Shown piece after piece: positions 1 through 6,429 of a stretch of 7,381 nt of DNA. Position numbers and translations under genes: made by a program. The notes below the pieces were generated by a model. That model was given only the letters and a program-made list of their open reading frames with translations. It was not told where the DNA came from and did no database searches. Every line of letters begins with the position of its first letter. Position 1 is the stretch's first letter. The DNA comes from an uncultured Bacillota bacterium (GTDB lineage Bacteria > Bacillota_I > Bacilli_A > RFN20 > CAG-631), in the NCBI GenBank assembly GCA_905197115.1, contig CAJJXN010000069.1, forward strand, positions 1-7,381, read 5' to 3'.

Positions 1-472
1 TATACATTATTGTACTTATTAAATTGTAAATGGCAAAAATTATTACTGGAAGTAACATATATAATGATAAATAAGGAATAATCCTATACCCTTCATTGTT
101 TGCTAAATCCATTATTAAAAAATAAACATTTAGTAATATAAATGAAATTTGATAAAACAATAACTTTGAATATTTTATTTTTTGATTTTTGCTAATGAGT
201 AAAACCATCATTCTAATAAAATAAATAAGATTGATAACGATAAAAATAATTGGTATTATACTAAATTCTAAATATTCAAGAAAATGCTGAAATGGCATCC
301 CATTTCGATCAAGAAATTCACTAAACCAAAGGAAAACAGATGTTGCCCATGGCATATCCCCCTCAAAATCAAGATTTGGTATGATATAAAAAACAACAAA
401 AACAAAAAAAGCAATTAAATACAAAATAGAATTAACAAATAGTAATTTGTTTTTCCTTATCGATATTTTCAT
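1..472 (-). CDS. Multi-pass membrane protein of unknown function (C-terminus beyond window)
   Basis: The frame is open from an ATG at 472 to the left edge of the window, giving 157 codons with no stop, so the C-terminus is missing. The start is supported by a purine-rich AGAGAGGG Shine-Dalgarno that overlaps the stop codon of the phospholipase gene just upstream. Hydrophobic stretches suggest four membrane segments at about residues 10-32, 68-93, 104-123 and 131-153. A basic start (MKISIRKNK) and a Trp/Phe-rich loop at 33-67 also stand out. I do not recognise the family. The 15-base gap to the phospholipase gene suggests co-transcription and therefore a possible link to it (export, anchoring or protection), but this is inference from position only. 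The reading frame and start are well supported; the function is unknown. Confidence 0.8.
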   Translation of the reverse strand, partial: MKISIRKNKLLFVNSILYLIAFFVFVVFYIIPNLDFEGDMPWATSVFLWFSEFLDRNGMPFQHFLEYLEFSIIPIIFIVINLIYFIRMMVLLISKNQKIKYSKLLFYQISFILLNVYFLIMDLANNEGYRIIPYLSLYMLLPVIIFAIYNLISTIMY

Positions 473-487
473 ATTATTTCCCTCTCT

Positions 488-2020
488 TTAATATATTTTA
501 ATATTTACTTTCAAATTATAATTTACCCAATTATCTTCTCCCGATCCTGCTGCTCCATATCGTATATACACACGATCGGCTATCATATCACTTAAATTAA
601 ACTCTATATCATTAAAAATATATTTCCTTGCTGTACCATCTTTACTTCCTGGTTTATGTTCAAATTCTTTACCATATAAGTTTTTACTAGTATCTTGATT
701 TCCATTATATACCCAAAAATATTGATATCCATCATTTATTTCATAAGCATAAAATTCAATAATCATCGCTACTTTTGTATATCCTTCTAATTTTAATTCT
801 TCTACATTCTTATTAAACAGTTGATTAAAATTGATTTCATCATATGGATTTTTAAATCTTCCACTATCCTCTATCTCATATTTACTTGTTCGTATTGTTT
901 CTTCTATTTGTAAACTTTTTGGCCCTTTTCCAGTTACACTTATTTTTATGTTTCCTGTTTCATTCGCCGTTAGTCCTCTTAAAGTTAGCAAATAGACTCT
1001 ATCTGGAAGTAATTCTACATTACTATACTTGGTATTATAGTTCTCTCCTCCATCATCATTTGGAGTCGTTATCACACTATATAAATTAGCATTTCCATTT
1101 CCACTACGATAACTCAAGTTTTCAAAATAGGTATCCACATTCCCAAATGTTTCAATATCGTATTCTCCTCTTTGAGAAACAATAATTTGGACTCTTTTAA
1201 CTTCACCTTTACCTAAATATACCTCTATATCTCCATTTGATATGATTGGGGATTCTTCAAATTGCCAATAATAATACTTATCTGTTGGATCCCATACCTC
1301 TGTTATTCTTAATCGGTTTACATCGTTTACTTGAGCCACGGGATACTTATAATATCGAGGCGTAGGTGTATTTCCTACTGTATCATATTCAGGTACAAAC
1401 TTATACATGCCATTTTTATAATAAATTGGTTTAAACTTGTGTCCAACTCCTGTTATATTTAGATGTTCCATTCGATCAATTACTCTTGAAATATGCAATT
1501 TCTTATCGAGTGCATGCATAGGTGTAAACTTAAAGGAACCATCATTTTGCATTTCTGCTCGAAATTGCTGATTACCTCCTCCATGAAATGAATATGGGTG
1601 TGTTAATGCATCATTTTCACTACTCCATCCTTTTACATCTATATACTTTCCAGAACCTACATTTTTGATATAATAAATACTTCCATCTTTTATATAATTG
1701 ATTTTTCTTTCTTTATTTGTTACATCTTCATAAAAACGATTCATGATAGCTGCCATGATTTGTTGTGCATATGGAATACATACTTGTGTTGCCTCTACAT
1801 AGGGTGCATAATTTACATCCGTTGTATCTTTTGCTTGTTTATCGATATTATCTTTAAATTGTGCAGATACTTTTACCACATCATTTAATATTTCTCCTGG
1901 ATTATCTAAATCCAATACTTTGTCATAATATTCTTTAGCTGTATCTGCAATATATCTTGAATTATTTTTATAAGCTAATTTTACCCAATTTTCATATAAT
2001 ACATGATCAGAAAAAAAGAA
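488..2020 (-). CDS. C-terminal part of phospholipase C: end of catalytic domain, ricin-like trefoil, beta-rich domains
   Basis: This frame is open from 2020 (in-frame TAA at 2021-2023) to the TAA at 488. It has no ATG at its 5' end; a TTG at 1915 has no Shine-Dalgarno, so independent translation is unlikely. It opens with SDHVLYENWV, the last zinc-ligand motif of the phospholipase C fold, and finishes that domain near RFYEDV (residue 352 of the joined protein). A ricin B-type trefoil follows at about 364-506, opening YYIKNVGSGKYIDVKGW, with HGGGNQQF and further QxF/QxW-like turns (HKF, WQF). It may bind glycans at the cell surface or on a target. Residues about 514-616 resemble an extracellular beta-sandwich (pre-peptidase-like; tentative), and 631-761 form a Tyr-rich region I do not recognise. 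No membrane anchor or sortase signal is seen at the end. Confidence 0.75.
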   Translation of the reverse strand, partial: FFFSDHVLYENWVKLAYKNNSRYIADTAKEYYDKVLDLDNPGEILNDVVKVSAQFKDNIDKQAKDTTDVNYAPYVEATQVCIPYAQQIMAAIMNRFYEDVTNKERKINYIKDGSIYYIKNVGSGKYIDVKGWSSENDALTHPYSFHGGGNQQFRAEMQNDGSFKFTPMHALDKKLHISRVIDRMEHLNITGVGHKFKPIYYKNGMYKFVPEYDTVGNTPTPRYYKYPVAQVNDVNRLRITEVWDPTDKYYYWQFEESPIISNGDIEVYLGKGEVKRVQIIVSQRGEYDIETFGNVDTYFENLSYRSGNGNANLYSVITTPNDDGGENYNTKYSNVELLPDRVYLLTLRGLTANETGNIKISVTGKGPKSLQIEETIRTSKYEIEDSGRFKNPYDEINFNQLFNKNVEELKLEGYTKVAMIIEFYAYEINDGYQYFWVYNGNQDTSKNLYGKEFEHKPGSKDGTARKYIFNDIEFNLSDMIADRVYIRYGAAGSGEDNWVNYNLKVNIKIY

Positions 2021-2772
2021 TTATTTATAAGACTTGCTGAATGAGGCGTACAAGCTGCATCTCCTACATAATGCATTGCTCTTCCTAATTCATCCATTGC
2101 AACAGATTTTGAATCGTTTTTATAAAGATTGATAGCACTAAAATAGTGCTCTTCAAATCGTGTTCTTGCACTAATTGAATAATCTTTAGTTGTGTAACTA
2201 TTTGTATAATATCCATCTTTTTGAGTAGAACCATATTCATAATAATGAGTTCCATCATGATTTTCATCACTATCAGGGACTTTGGATGCACTATGCAAGA
2301 TTTCACTATATGGATTATAAAAATTATATACATTCGATTTTGCATCTTTATTTAAAAGATTCAATGTATCTGTCATTAATTGATTATGTGCCATTCCTGT
2401 ATATAAAGGAGTTGGTTTATGAAACACATCACTGATTACTCCTTCACTTATCGCTTTTACCATTAATTTATTAAAATTTTGGTCTACAAATTCTACATCT
2501 TCTGAATTATCTAAATCAAATCTTGTTTCAAGCCATTTCATAAAAGGTGTGATTTCATTTTCTAGCAATTCAAAATAATCATATTCTTCTATATCTTTTG
2601 CATAGTCTAATCCTTCAAACAATCCTTCATAAGCATTATTTATTTTCTTTTTAAAATGTTTTGTTTCTTGTTTTATACTTTTTATTTCTTCATTTTCTCT
2701 TACTTTTATTTCTTGATTCGGTTTAGTTATGATACAACCTATTACAGCAAGAAAAACAGGTATTATATGCAT
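1981..2772 (-). CDS. N-terminal part of zinc-dependent phospholipase C (263 codons, out of frame at its end)
   Basis: The ATG at 2772 follows an AAGGAG Shine-Dalgarno at good spacing, and an in-frame TGA lies just upstream, so the start is firm. The protein begins MHIIPVFLAVIGC, a short hydrophobic leader with a lipobox-like VIGC (Cys13) but unusually no basic residue at the N-terminus. Residues about 20-115 form a charged, probably helical extension not found in the mature Bacillus or Clostridium enzymes. The catalytic domain begins near 120: GMAH (H129, equivalent to alpha-toxin H11), VPDSDE (D167, like D56), THYY (H176, like H68) and HYVGDAACTPH (H234, D238, H244). The last nine residues (LIMYYMKIG) come from the wrong frame after the T7 run and do not fit the family. 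Alone this product would lack the last two metal ligands and the rest of the domain, so it should be inactive. Confidence 0.75.
   Translation of the reverse strand: MHIIPVFLAVIGCIITKPNQEIKVRENEEIKSIKQETKHFKKKINNAYEGLFEGLDYAKDIEEYDYFELLENEITPFMKWLETRFDLDNSEDVEFVDQNFNKLMVKAISEGVISDVFHKPTPLYTGMAHNQLMTDTLNLLNKDAKSNVYNFYNPYSEILHSASKVPDSDENHDGTHYYEYGSTQKDGYYTNSYTTKDYSISARTRFEEHYFSAINLYKNDSKSVAMDELGRAMHYVGDAACTPHSASLINNSFFLIMYYMKIG
2011..2017 (-). other. T7 homopolymer and in-phase -1 slippery heptamer in the phospholipase gene
   Basis: On the coding strand the codons read TCT TTT TTT CTG, so the heptamer T-TTT-TTT has the X-XXY-YYZ phase needed for tandem -1 slippage. A -1 shift here makes the next codons TCT GAT CAT and joins the family-consistent sequence exactly. 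Adding one U by polymerase slippage gives the same result. I see no obvious strong stem-loop or Shine-Dalgarno stimulator beside it, which weakens the programmed-frameshift reading. Confidence 0.6.
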
Positions 2773-3055
2773 CTTTTTTCTCCTTATTCATTTTTTTATT
2801 AATTTATTTTTGATTTATCTTCTTAACAATCAAAACTAAATAAAGAGAATCACCTTTAATTTCAAATAAATTTTTGAATATTTATTTTTTTGCATTTTAC
2901 TGACCCTTCCTTTTTATGAAAAAGCTTTAATATTTAAAATGATTGCTTTTTATTATTTATTTTTGCATAAAAGTTACTACATTTATATTTTAGCATTTTT
3001 TTTATTAATTGAATAGGATTTCTATGTTTTTTATGATTTTTTTAAAGTAATGTAT
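2773..3055. other. Intergenic region before the phospholipase gene; no gene seen
   Basis: This gap is very rich in A and T and holds the leader and presumably the promoter of the phospholipase gene. The only sure element is the AAGGAG Shine-Dalgarno at 2780-2785. A 19-codon ORF on the minus strand (2836-2895) has a fair AAGGAAGGG ribosome site but looks like chance. I found no convincing -35/-10 pair, riboswitch, tRNA or repeat here. A loose 7-bp inverted repeat (2919-2925 with 2945-2951) has a 19-base loop and is not clearly a terminator. Confidence 0.5.
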
Positions 3056-3088
3056 AAAAAAAGTCAAACAAATATTCGTTTGACTTTT
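3056..3088 (-). terminator. Intrinsic terminator of the gpr-fmt-lipoprotein unit
   Basis: A perfect 9-bp inverted repeat AAGTCAAAC / GTTTGACTT (3061-3069 with 3078-3086), extendable by two A-T pairs, encloses an 8-base loop. On the minus strand it is followed by TTTTT. It begins only a few bases after the stop codon of the thioredoxin-like lipoprotein, so it ends that transcript and separates it from the phospholipase gene. Confidence 0.88.
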
Positions 3089-3091
3089 AAT

Positions 3092-4036
3092 TTAAACTAA
3101 TTGTAAGTAATAATCTAAAAACGCAATCGTTTTTTGATCATAATATTTTAAATGGTCTTCTTGTGTAAGCGTTTGTCCAATCAACTCTTCATAAAATGCT
3201 TCTGTTATTTTTCCTTCTTCATCTTTCGCATCATTACAATAAACTAACATATTTTCTAAAGAGGTAACTCCTGCTTGATAATATTGAAGTGTTGGCACTT
3301 TTCCACCTCTATAATATAAATTTAAATTATATTTTGCTGTGAAATTCAACCATTTTTGTCTTTTTTCTTCATATCCTTCTGAACCAGGACGTCCCATGTT
3401 AATATATTCGTGCGTTTCAAAATAATATAACTTTTTGCCTTTCATATTATTTATTAAATATTTTTTTAAAACTCGTTCTTCTAATTTTTTACAATCTCCA
3501 CAAAGTTTCCAACCAAAGTAAATGACGAAGTCCTCATTTTTTTTTATTTTATTATCCAAATCTTCTTCTGAGATTTGGATAAGAGTTGGTAAATATACAT
3601 ATTTTTCTAAAAACTTTTGTAAGCCTTCTTTGGAAGTAAACATCGCCTTTTTATTGTCATAAATTTCTTTGGTCGCCACACTGCCTTTTGAAATGACATA
3701 AAGAGTTGGGGTTGCCTTTACTTTTAATTTATTTTCATGCTTACTATCAAAAATTTCAGAAGAATCCACTTGATAAATAATTGATTGTGTTTCTTTAATA
3801 AAAGGATCTAAAGCATAATTTTTAAAAGCTTTACAACTATTACACATACTAGAATGAACAATGAAAACAAAACTTTCTTTATCATCCATTTTTGCATCAA
3901 AATCTGAAACACTTAAATCGAGTGCAGTTTCAATATTATATTGTCCTTCTAATTGAAATTTTTCAATTTTTTTATCACTACACGAAGTTACAAGTAATAA
4001 AAATGGTAAAAATAAAATTGCTAGCCGTTTTTTCAT
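3092..4036 (-). CDS. Lipoprotein with two thioredoxin-like domains
   Basis: This 314-residue protein starts with a classic lipoprotein signal: basic MKKR, a hydrophobic core and the lipobox LVTSC with Cys19, so it should be anchored on the outer face of the membrane. The first thioredoxin-like domain (about 40-147) has CNSC (C65, C68) and a cis-Pro motif KATPT (P110). The second (about 153-290) has CGDC (C179, C182) and KVPT (P248). Both thus keep the redox-active CxxC and the cis-proline of the fold, which suggests thiol-disulfide exchange on exported proteins; the actual partner is unknown. The ATG at 4036 follows AAGGATGTGAT. The gap to fmt upstream is 47 bases with no terminator, and a strong terminator follows directly, so it is probably the last gene of the unit. 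The family has no name I can assign with confidence. Confidence 0.85.
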   Translation of the reverse strand: MKKRLAILFLPFLLLVTSCSDKKIEKFQLEGQYNIETALDLSVSDFDAKMDDKESFVFIVHSSMCNSCKAFKNYALDPFIKETQSIIYQVDSSEIFDSKHENKLKVKATPTLYVISKGSVATKEIYDNKKAMFTSKEGLQKFLEKYVYLPTLIQISEEDLDNKIKKNEDFVIYFGWKLCGDCKKLEERVLKKYLINNMKGKKLYYFETHEYINMGRPGSEGYEEKRQKWLNFTAKYNLNLYYRGGKVPTLQYYQAGVTSLENMLVYCNDAKDEEGKITEAFYEELIGQTLTQEDHLKYYDQKTIAFLDYYLQLV

Positions 4037-4083
4037 TTAAATCACATCCTTGTTTTAAAAATCATACCACAAATAAAAAGGAG

Positions 4084-5016
4084 TTACAATAATTGCTTTA
4101 AGTCCTCTGCTTTTTGACCATTTAAAAAACTACGAGCATCCATCATCTTTTTACCTTCAGGTTGCAAACTTAGTATTTTTAAATAACCATCTGCACATTT
4201 AACATATAAATCTTTATGATCCACTTTTAATGTTCCCACACTTACATTATCATTTTCTAAATCACTTAACATACTTTGATAAATTTTTAAAGTTTTTTGA
4301 TGATAAATACAATAAGCACCAGGCGTATAACTGAGTCCACGAATTAAATTATGAACTTCTTTGCAAGTTTTATGAAAATCAATTTTTTCTTCACTTCGGT
4401 CAATGTTATATGCATAGGTTACTTCTTCTTCATTTTGCATTATTCCTTGATTTGATTGGTTAATAATGGATGGCAAAGATTCAATTAACAAATCTTTTCC
4501 AATCACTTGTAACTTTTCAAATAATTGAGTGGTATTGATGTTTTCATCAATTTCAACTTCTTGTTTTGCATACATACAACCTGCATCCATTTTTTTTACC
4601 ATTTGCATTATCGTCACGCCAGTTTTCACTTCACCATTAATAATAGCCCGATGAATGGGTGCTCCTCCACGCAATTTTGGAAGTAAAGATGCATGGACAT
4701 TAATATTATTAATTTTAGCAATGTCTAAAACCACTTGTGGCAAAATTTGTCCATACGCGCAAGTGATTAATAAATCTGGTTGTAAATTCATTAAAAATTG
4801 ATAATCTTCTTTTAATTTTAGCGGTTGATAAACTTCAATATGATTTTTTATAGCGACTTCTTTTACCGGTGTCATAGAAGGTATTTTATTTTTTCCAATT
4901 CTTTTATCTGGTTGGGAGACTACACCTACCACATGATAATGATTGTCAATTAAACCTTGTAATATCGTTGCGGCAAACAAGGGAGTTCCTAAAAAAACAA
5001 TTCTTACATCTTTCAT
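4084..5016 (-). CDS. fmt: Methionyl-tRNA formyltransferase
   Basis: This cytoplasmic enzyme transfers a formyl group from 10-formyl-tetrahydrofolate to initiator Met-tRNA, the step that marks it for translation initiation. The protein is 310 residues, close to E. coli Fmt (315). It opens MKDVRIVFLGTPLFAA, has AYGQILP and the signature SLLPKLRGGAPIHRAI, and keeps the catalytic residues at the E. coli positions N106, H108 and D144 (NVHA and MDAG). The C-terminal tRNA-binding domain (about 205-310) follows. I chose the ATG at 5016 over an in-frame GTG at 5028 because the GTG lies inside the Shine-Dalgarno GAAAGTGGTGAT and the family starts here. It is not beside def or rsmB, its frequent partners; instead it sits between a small gene downstream of gpr and a thioredoxin-like lipoprotein gene. 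Confidence 0.97.
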   Translation of the reverse strand: MKDVRIVFLGTPLFAATILQGLIDNHYHVVGVVSQPDKRIGKNKIPSMTPVKEVAIKNHIEVYQPLKLKEDYQFLMNLQPDLLITCAYGQILPQVVLDIAKINNINVHASLLPKLRGGAPIHRAIINGEVKTGVTIMQMVKKMDAGCMYAKQEVEIDENINTTQLFEKLQVIGKDLLIESLPSIINQSNQGIMQNEEEVTYAYNIDRSEEKIDFHKTCKEVHNLIRGLSYTPGAYCIYHQKTLKIYQSMLSDLENDNVSVGTLKVDHKDLYVKCADGYLKILSLQPEGKKMMDARSFLNGQKAEDLKQLL

Positions 5017-5020
5017 TTTA

Positions 5021-5032
5021 ATCACCACTTTC
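5021..5032 (-). promoter_or_regulatory. Extended Shine-Dalgarno of fmt that fixes its start
   Basis: GAAAGTGGTGAT pairs with the 16S rRNA tail over most of its length (compare GAAAGGAGGTGAT) and lies four bases before the ATG at 5016. It contains the competing in-frame GTG at 5028, which argues against that start. Confidence 0.75.
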
Positions 5033-5038
5033 TTGTAT

Positions 5039-5044
5039 AGTATA
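5039..5044 (-). promoter_or_regulatory. Possible -10 element before fmt
   Basis: TATACT on the minus strand lies 22 bases before the fmt ATG, a fitting distance for a short leader and a vegetative promoter that would let fmt be expressed outside sporulation. There is no good -35 hexamer at 16-18 bases upstream, so this is tentative. Confidence 0.3.
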
Positions 5045-5056
5045 CAATAAATGGGA

Positions 5057-5353
5057 TTAAGAAACTATTTTTTTAATTATTTTTTTAATAAAATTAAAAA
5101 ATTGGGTAAAAATATTTGTTACTTTATTACTAATATTTGCATTTAAATTACTCAACTTATTTCCTTCATAATCATACTTAATTTCATACTCAATGTTTCC
5201 ATCCGAAATAATATTTCCACCTTGTATGGTTGAATCAAAATTACTAGTTTGATGATCTACTTTACTATTTGTAGGATCTGGTGAAAACATCATACTACCA
5301 AAAAGTAATAACAAAAAAATAAGACAAATCATTAAATAGTTCTTTTTTTTCAT
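5057..5353 (-). CDS. Small protein with one N-terminal membrane helix, downstream of gpr
   Basis: I do not recognise this 98-residue protein. The ATG at 5353 is preceded by GGAGAGGA at good spacing; a longer in-frame GTG start at 5395 has no ribosome site. The protein starts MKKKNYLMICLIFLLLLFG, a single membrane helix or uncleaved signal with a basic N-terminus, so the rest probably lies outside the cytoplasm or in the space between forespore and mother cell. The middle is polar (Asn/Asp/Ser-rich, about 25-65). The end (about 68-98) is an amphipathic Phe/Lys/Ile-rich helix. In Bacillus, gpr is followed by spoIIP and then yqxA; this protein lacks the SpoIIP amidase domain, and its size and layout are only loosely like YqxA. 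A sporulation role is inferred from its place 54 bases after gpr. Confidence 0.75.
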   Translation of the reverse strand: MKKKNYLMICLIFLLLLFGSMMFSPDPTNSKVDHQTSNFDSTIQGGNIISDGNIEYEIKYDYEGNKLSNLNANISNKVTNIFTQFFNFIKKIIKKIVS

Positions 5354-5357
5354 AGTT

Positions 5358-5365
5358 TCCTCTCC
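5358..5365 (-). promoter_or_regulatory. Shine-Dalgarno of the 98-residue membrane protein gene
   Basis: GGAGAGGA lies four bases before the ATG at 5353 and decides that start over the upstream in-frame GTG at 5395, which has no such site. Confidence 0.65.
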
Positions 5366-5407
5366 AATGTTTTTATGATATTTAGAACTATGCACACTTT
5401 TTGTCGA

Positions 5408-6292
5408 TTAAACGTTTGAACAATCGTTGTGAATAAATTTATTTAAAGATGTAGCTATAATTGTCGATAAATAGTCGATTTCTTCATCAATTTCTTTGGG
5501 TGTAACTACCATATTCAAGGATTTGTGATTTAAAATTTCTTCTAGAACTTGTTGTTGTTTATTTTTTGATATCTTTTCATTCATTTTTTGACAATATTGT
5601 AATAAAGCTTCTTCTACGATTTTCTCGGCACTTACTACTGTTGCAACACCAATCGCAATAATGGGAACCTTTAATGTTTGTTTGTTTAAAGGTTTACGAT
5701 GATTTCCAATTCCACTTCCTGGAGAAATGCCACTATCATTAATTTGAATCACTTTATTAATTCTTTTCACACTTGTTGAAGCTAGACTATCGATTGCAAT
5801 AATTAAAGTCGGGTTATATAACTTCACAATAGCCTTAATTAAATCACTACTTTCCAACCCTGTTTGTCCCATCACTTTTGGAGTAAAAACACAAACACGT
5901 GTTAAATCTTTATTGACTTGTTTGGGAAATAATTTAAACAAATGATTAGTAACAATCATTTTATCAGCTACATTAGGACCCAATGAATCCGCGACAATAT
6001 CTGAGTTTCCTAATCCTACAATCAATATTTTATCTTCTTTTTTGATAGTAGCCATATTATGTAAAGTTTTTAAAAGAACATCACTAATGTGAATACGATC
6101 TTTTTCATCTTGTAAGGTTTTGAAGTCAATAGAAATATAATTTCCTACATCTTTTTGAATCATTTTATTCTTTTTTAAAATTTCAATGTGCGTCATCGAA
6201 ACAGAACCATATTCTTTTCTTTTTATGGTGTAATCTTGAGAATGTTCTTTTTTTATCGCCTCATCAGCAAAATCCGTTTTATGTAAATTCAC
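5408..6292 (-). CDS. gpr: Germination protease (GPR), spore-specific aspartic-type endopeptidase
   Basis: GPR is made as an inactive zymogen in the forespore and, on germination, degrades the small acid-soluble proteins that coat spore DNA. Family motifs in order are VGLGNSDIVADSLGP (92-106), NHLF, VMGQTGLESSDLI, IAIDSLAS (165-172), QINDSGISPGSGIGNHRK (183-200) and a C-terminal VTPKEIDEEI. D102 and D168 lie 66 apart, as do the catalytic pair D127/D193 of the B. megaterium enzyme. The protein is only 294 residues, against about 370 in Bacillus. The start is GTG at 6292 behind a strong AAGAAGGTGAT; an in-frame TAA lies just upstream, so no longer N-terminus is possible. The sequence KTDFADEA near residues 5-12 resembles the self-processing site, which would give a very short pro-segment. 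It is the first gene of the minus-strand unit. Confidence 0.96.
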   Translation of the reverse strand: MNLHKTDFADEAIKKEHSQDYTIKRKEYGSVSMTHIEILKKNKMIQKDVGNYISIDFKTLQDEKDRIHISDVLLKTLHNMATIKKEDKILIVGLGNSDIVADSLGPNVADKMIVTNHLFKLFPKQVNKDLTRVCVFTPKVMGQTGLESSDLIKAIVKLYNPTLIIAIDSLASTSVKRINKVIQINDSGISPGSGIGNHRKPLNKQTLKVPIIAIGVATVVSAEKIVEEALLQYCQKMNEKISKNKQQQVLEEILNHKSLNMVVTPKEIDEEIDYLSTIIATSLNKFIHNDCSNV

Positions 6293-6295
6293 ATT

Positions 6296-6306
6296 ATCAC
6301 CTTCTT
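6296..6306 (-). promoter_or_regulatory. Shine-Dalgarno of gpr fixing a GTG start
   Basis: AAGAAGGTGAT lies three bases before the GTG at 6292. Together with the in-frame TAA further upstream it leaves GTG as the only likely start of gpr. Confidence 0.75.
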
Positions 6307-6376
6307 ATTTTATTATTTCCTCTTTTTGATATTTTAATATTTGTTTTGAATTAGATAATAAAATAAAAATAAATTC

Positions 6377-6406
6377 TTGTTTTTAAAAGAAAGATTATCG
6401 TAAAAT
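6377..6406 (+). promoter_or_regulatory. Possible promoter of the YdeI-family gene
   Basis: TTGTTT (6377-6382) and TAAAAT (6401-6406) are 18 bases apart on the plus strand, and the -10 lies 23 bases before the ATG. The -35 match is partial and the leader would be very short, with the Shine-Dalgarno TAGGAG at 6415-6420 near its 5' end. Confidence 0.4.
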
Positions 6407-6429
6407 AAAAAAGATAGGAGATTACAAAA

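Larger units (their letters stand above)
488..2772 (-). pseudogene. Zinc-dependent phospholipase C (alpha-toxin type), split by a frameshift at a T7 run
   Basis: Two adjacent reading frames (1981-2772 and 488-2020) together make one zinc-dependent phospholipase C. Members of this family hydrolyse phosphatidylcholine and related lipids outside the cell. The upstream frame carries H129, D167, H176, H234, D238 and H244. The spacing H-x3-D-x5-H in HYVGDAACTPH equals that of H126/D130/H136 in C. perfringens alpha-toxin. The downstream frame supplies HVLYE, matching alpha-toxin H148-x3-E152 (HVKFE), which appears only if the frames are joined. A -1 slip on the T7 run at 2011-2017 joins them into 761 residues. 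In order the joined protein holds a lipobox region, an extension (about 20-115), the catalytic domain (about 120-352), a ricin-like trefoil (about 364-506) and two beta-rich regions. Whether this is decay, phase variation, programmed frameshifting or a sequencing error cannot be told from one sequence; 'pseudogene' is the conservative label. Confidence 0.85.

Noticed and set aside
886..1089. Plus-strand ORF of 67 codons inside the phospholipase gene
   Set aside because: Antisense shadow of a domain-bearing gene, with low-complexity Leu/Phe/His content and no recognisable ribosome site.
488..1915. Independent gene starting at TTG 1915
   Set aside because: The frame is open upstream to 2020, the upstream residues continue the phospholipase fold (HVLYENW), and there is no Shine-Dalgarno before the TTG. 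It is the tail of the split phospholipase gene.
2836..2895. 19-codon leader ORF on the minus strand before the phospholipase gene
   Set aside because: It has a fair ribosome site, but it is very short, very AT-rich and ends far from the phospholipase start; no run of regulatory codons or attenuator hairpin is visible.
2919..2951. Inverted repeat AAAAAGC / GCTTTTT as a terminator
   Set aside because: Only one G-C pair in seven, with a 19-base loop; too weak compared with the clear terminator at 3056-3088.
5017..5028. GTG start at 5028 for fmt
   Set aside because: It lies within the Shine-Dalgarno of the ATG at 5016, and the ATG gives E. coli-like numbering of the catalytic residues.
5354..5395. 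Longer start (GTG 5395) for the 98-residue protein
   Set aside because: No Shine-Dalgarno precedes it, and it would put a polar stretch before a normal basic-plus-hydrophobic membrane segment.
6307..6429. Sigma-F/sigma-G promoter for gpr
   Set aside because: Expected from the biology, but I could not find a -35/-10 pair with correct spacing; TATCTAA-like stretches have no partner.
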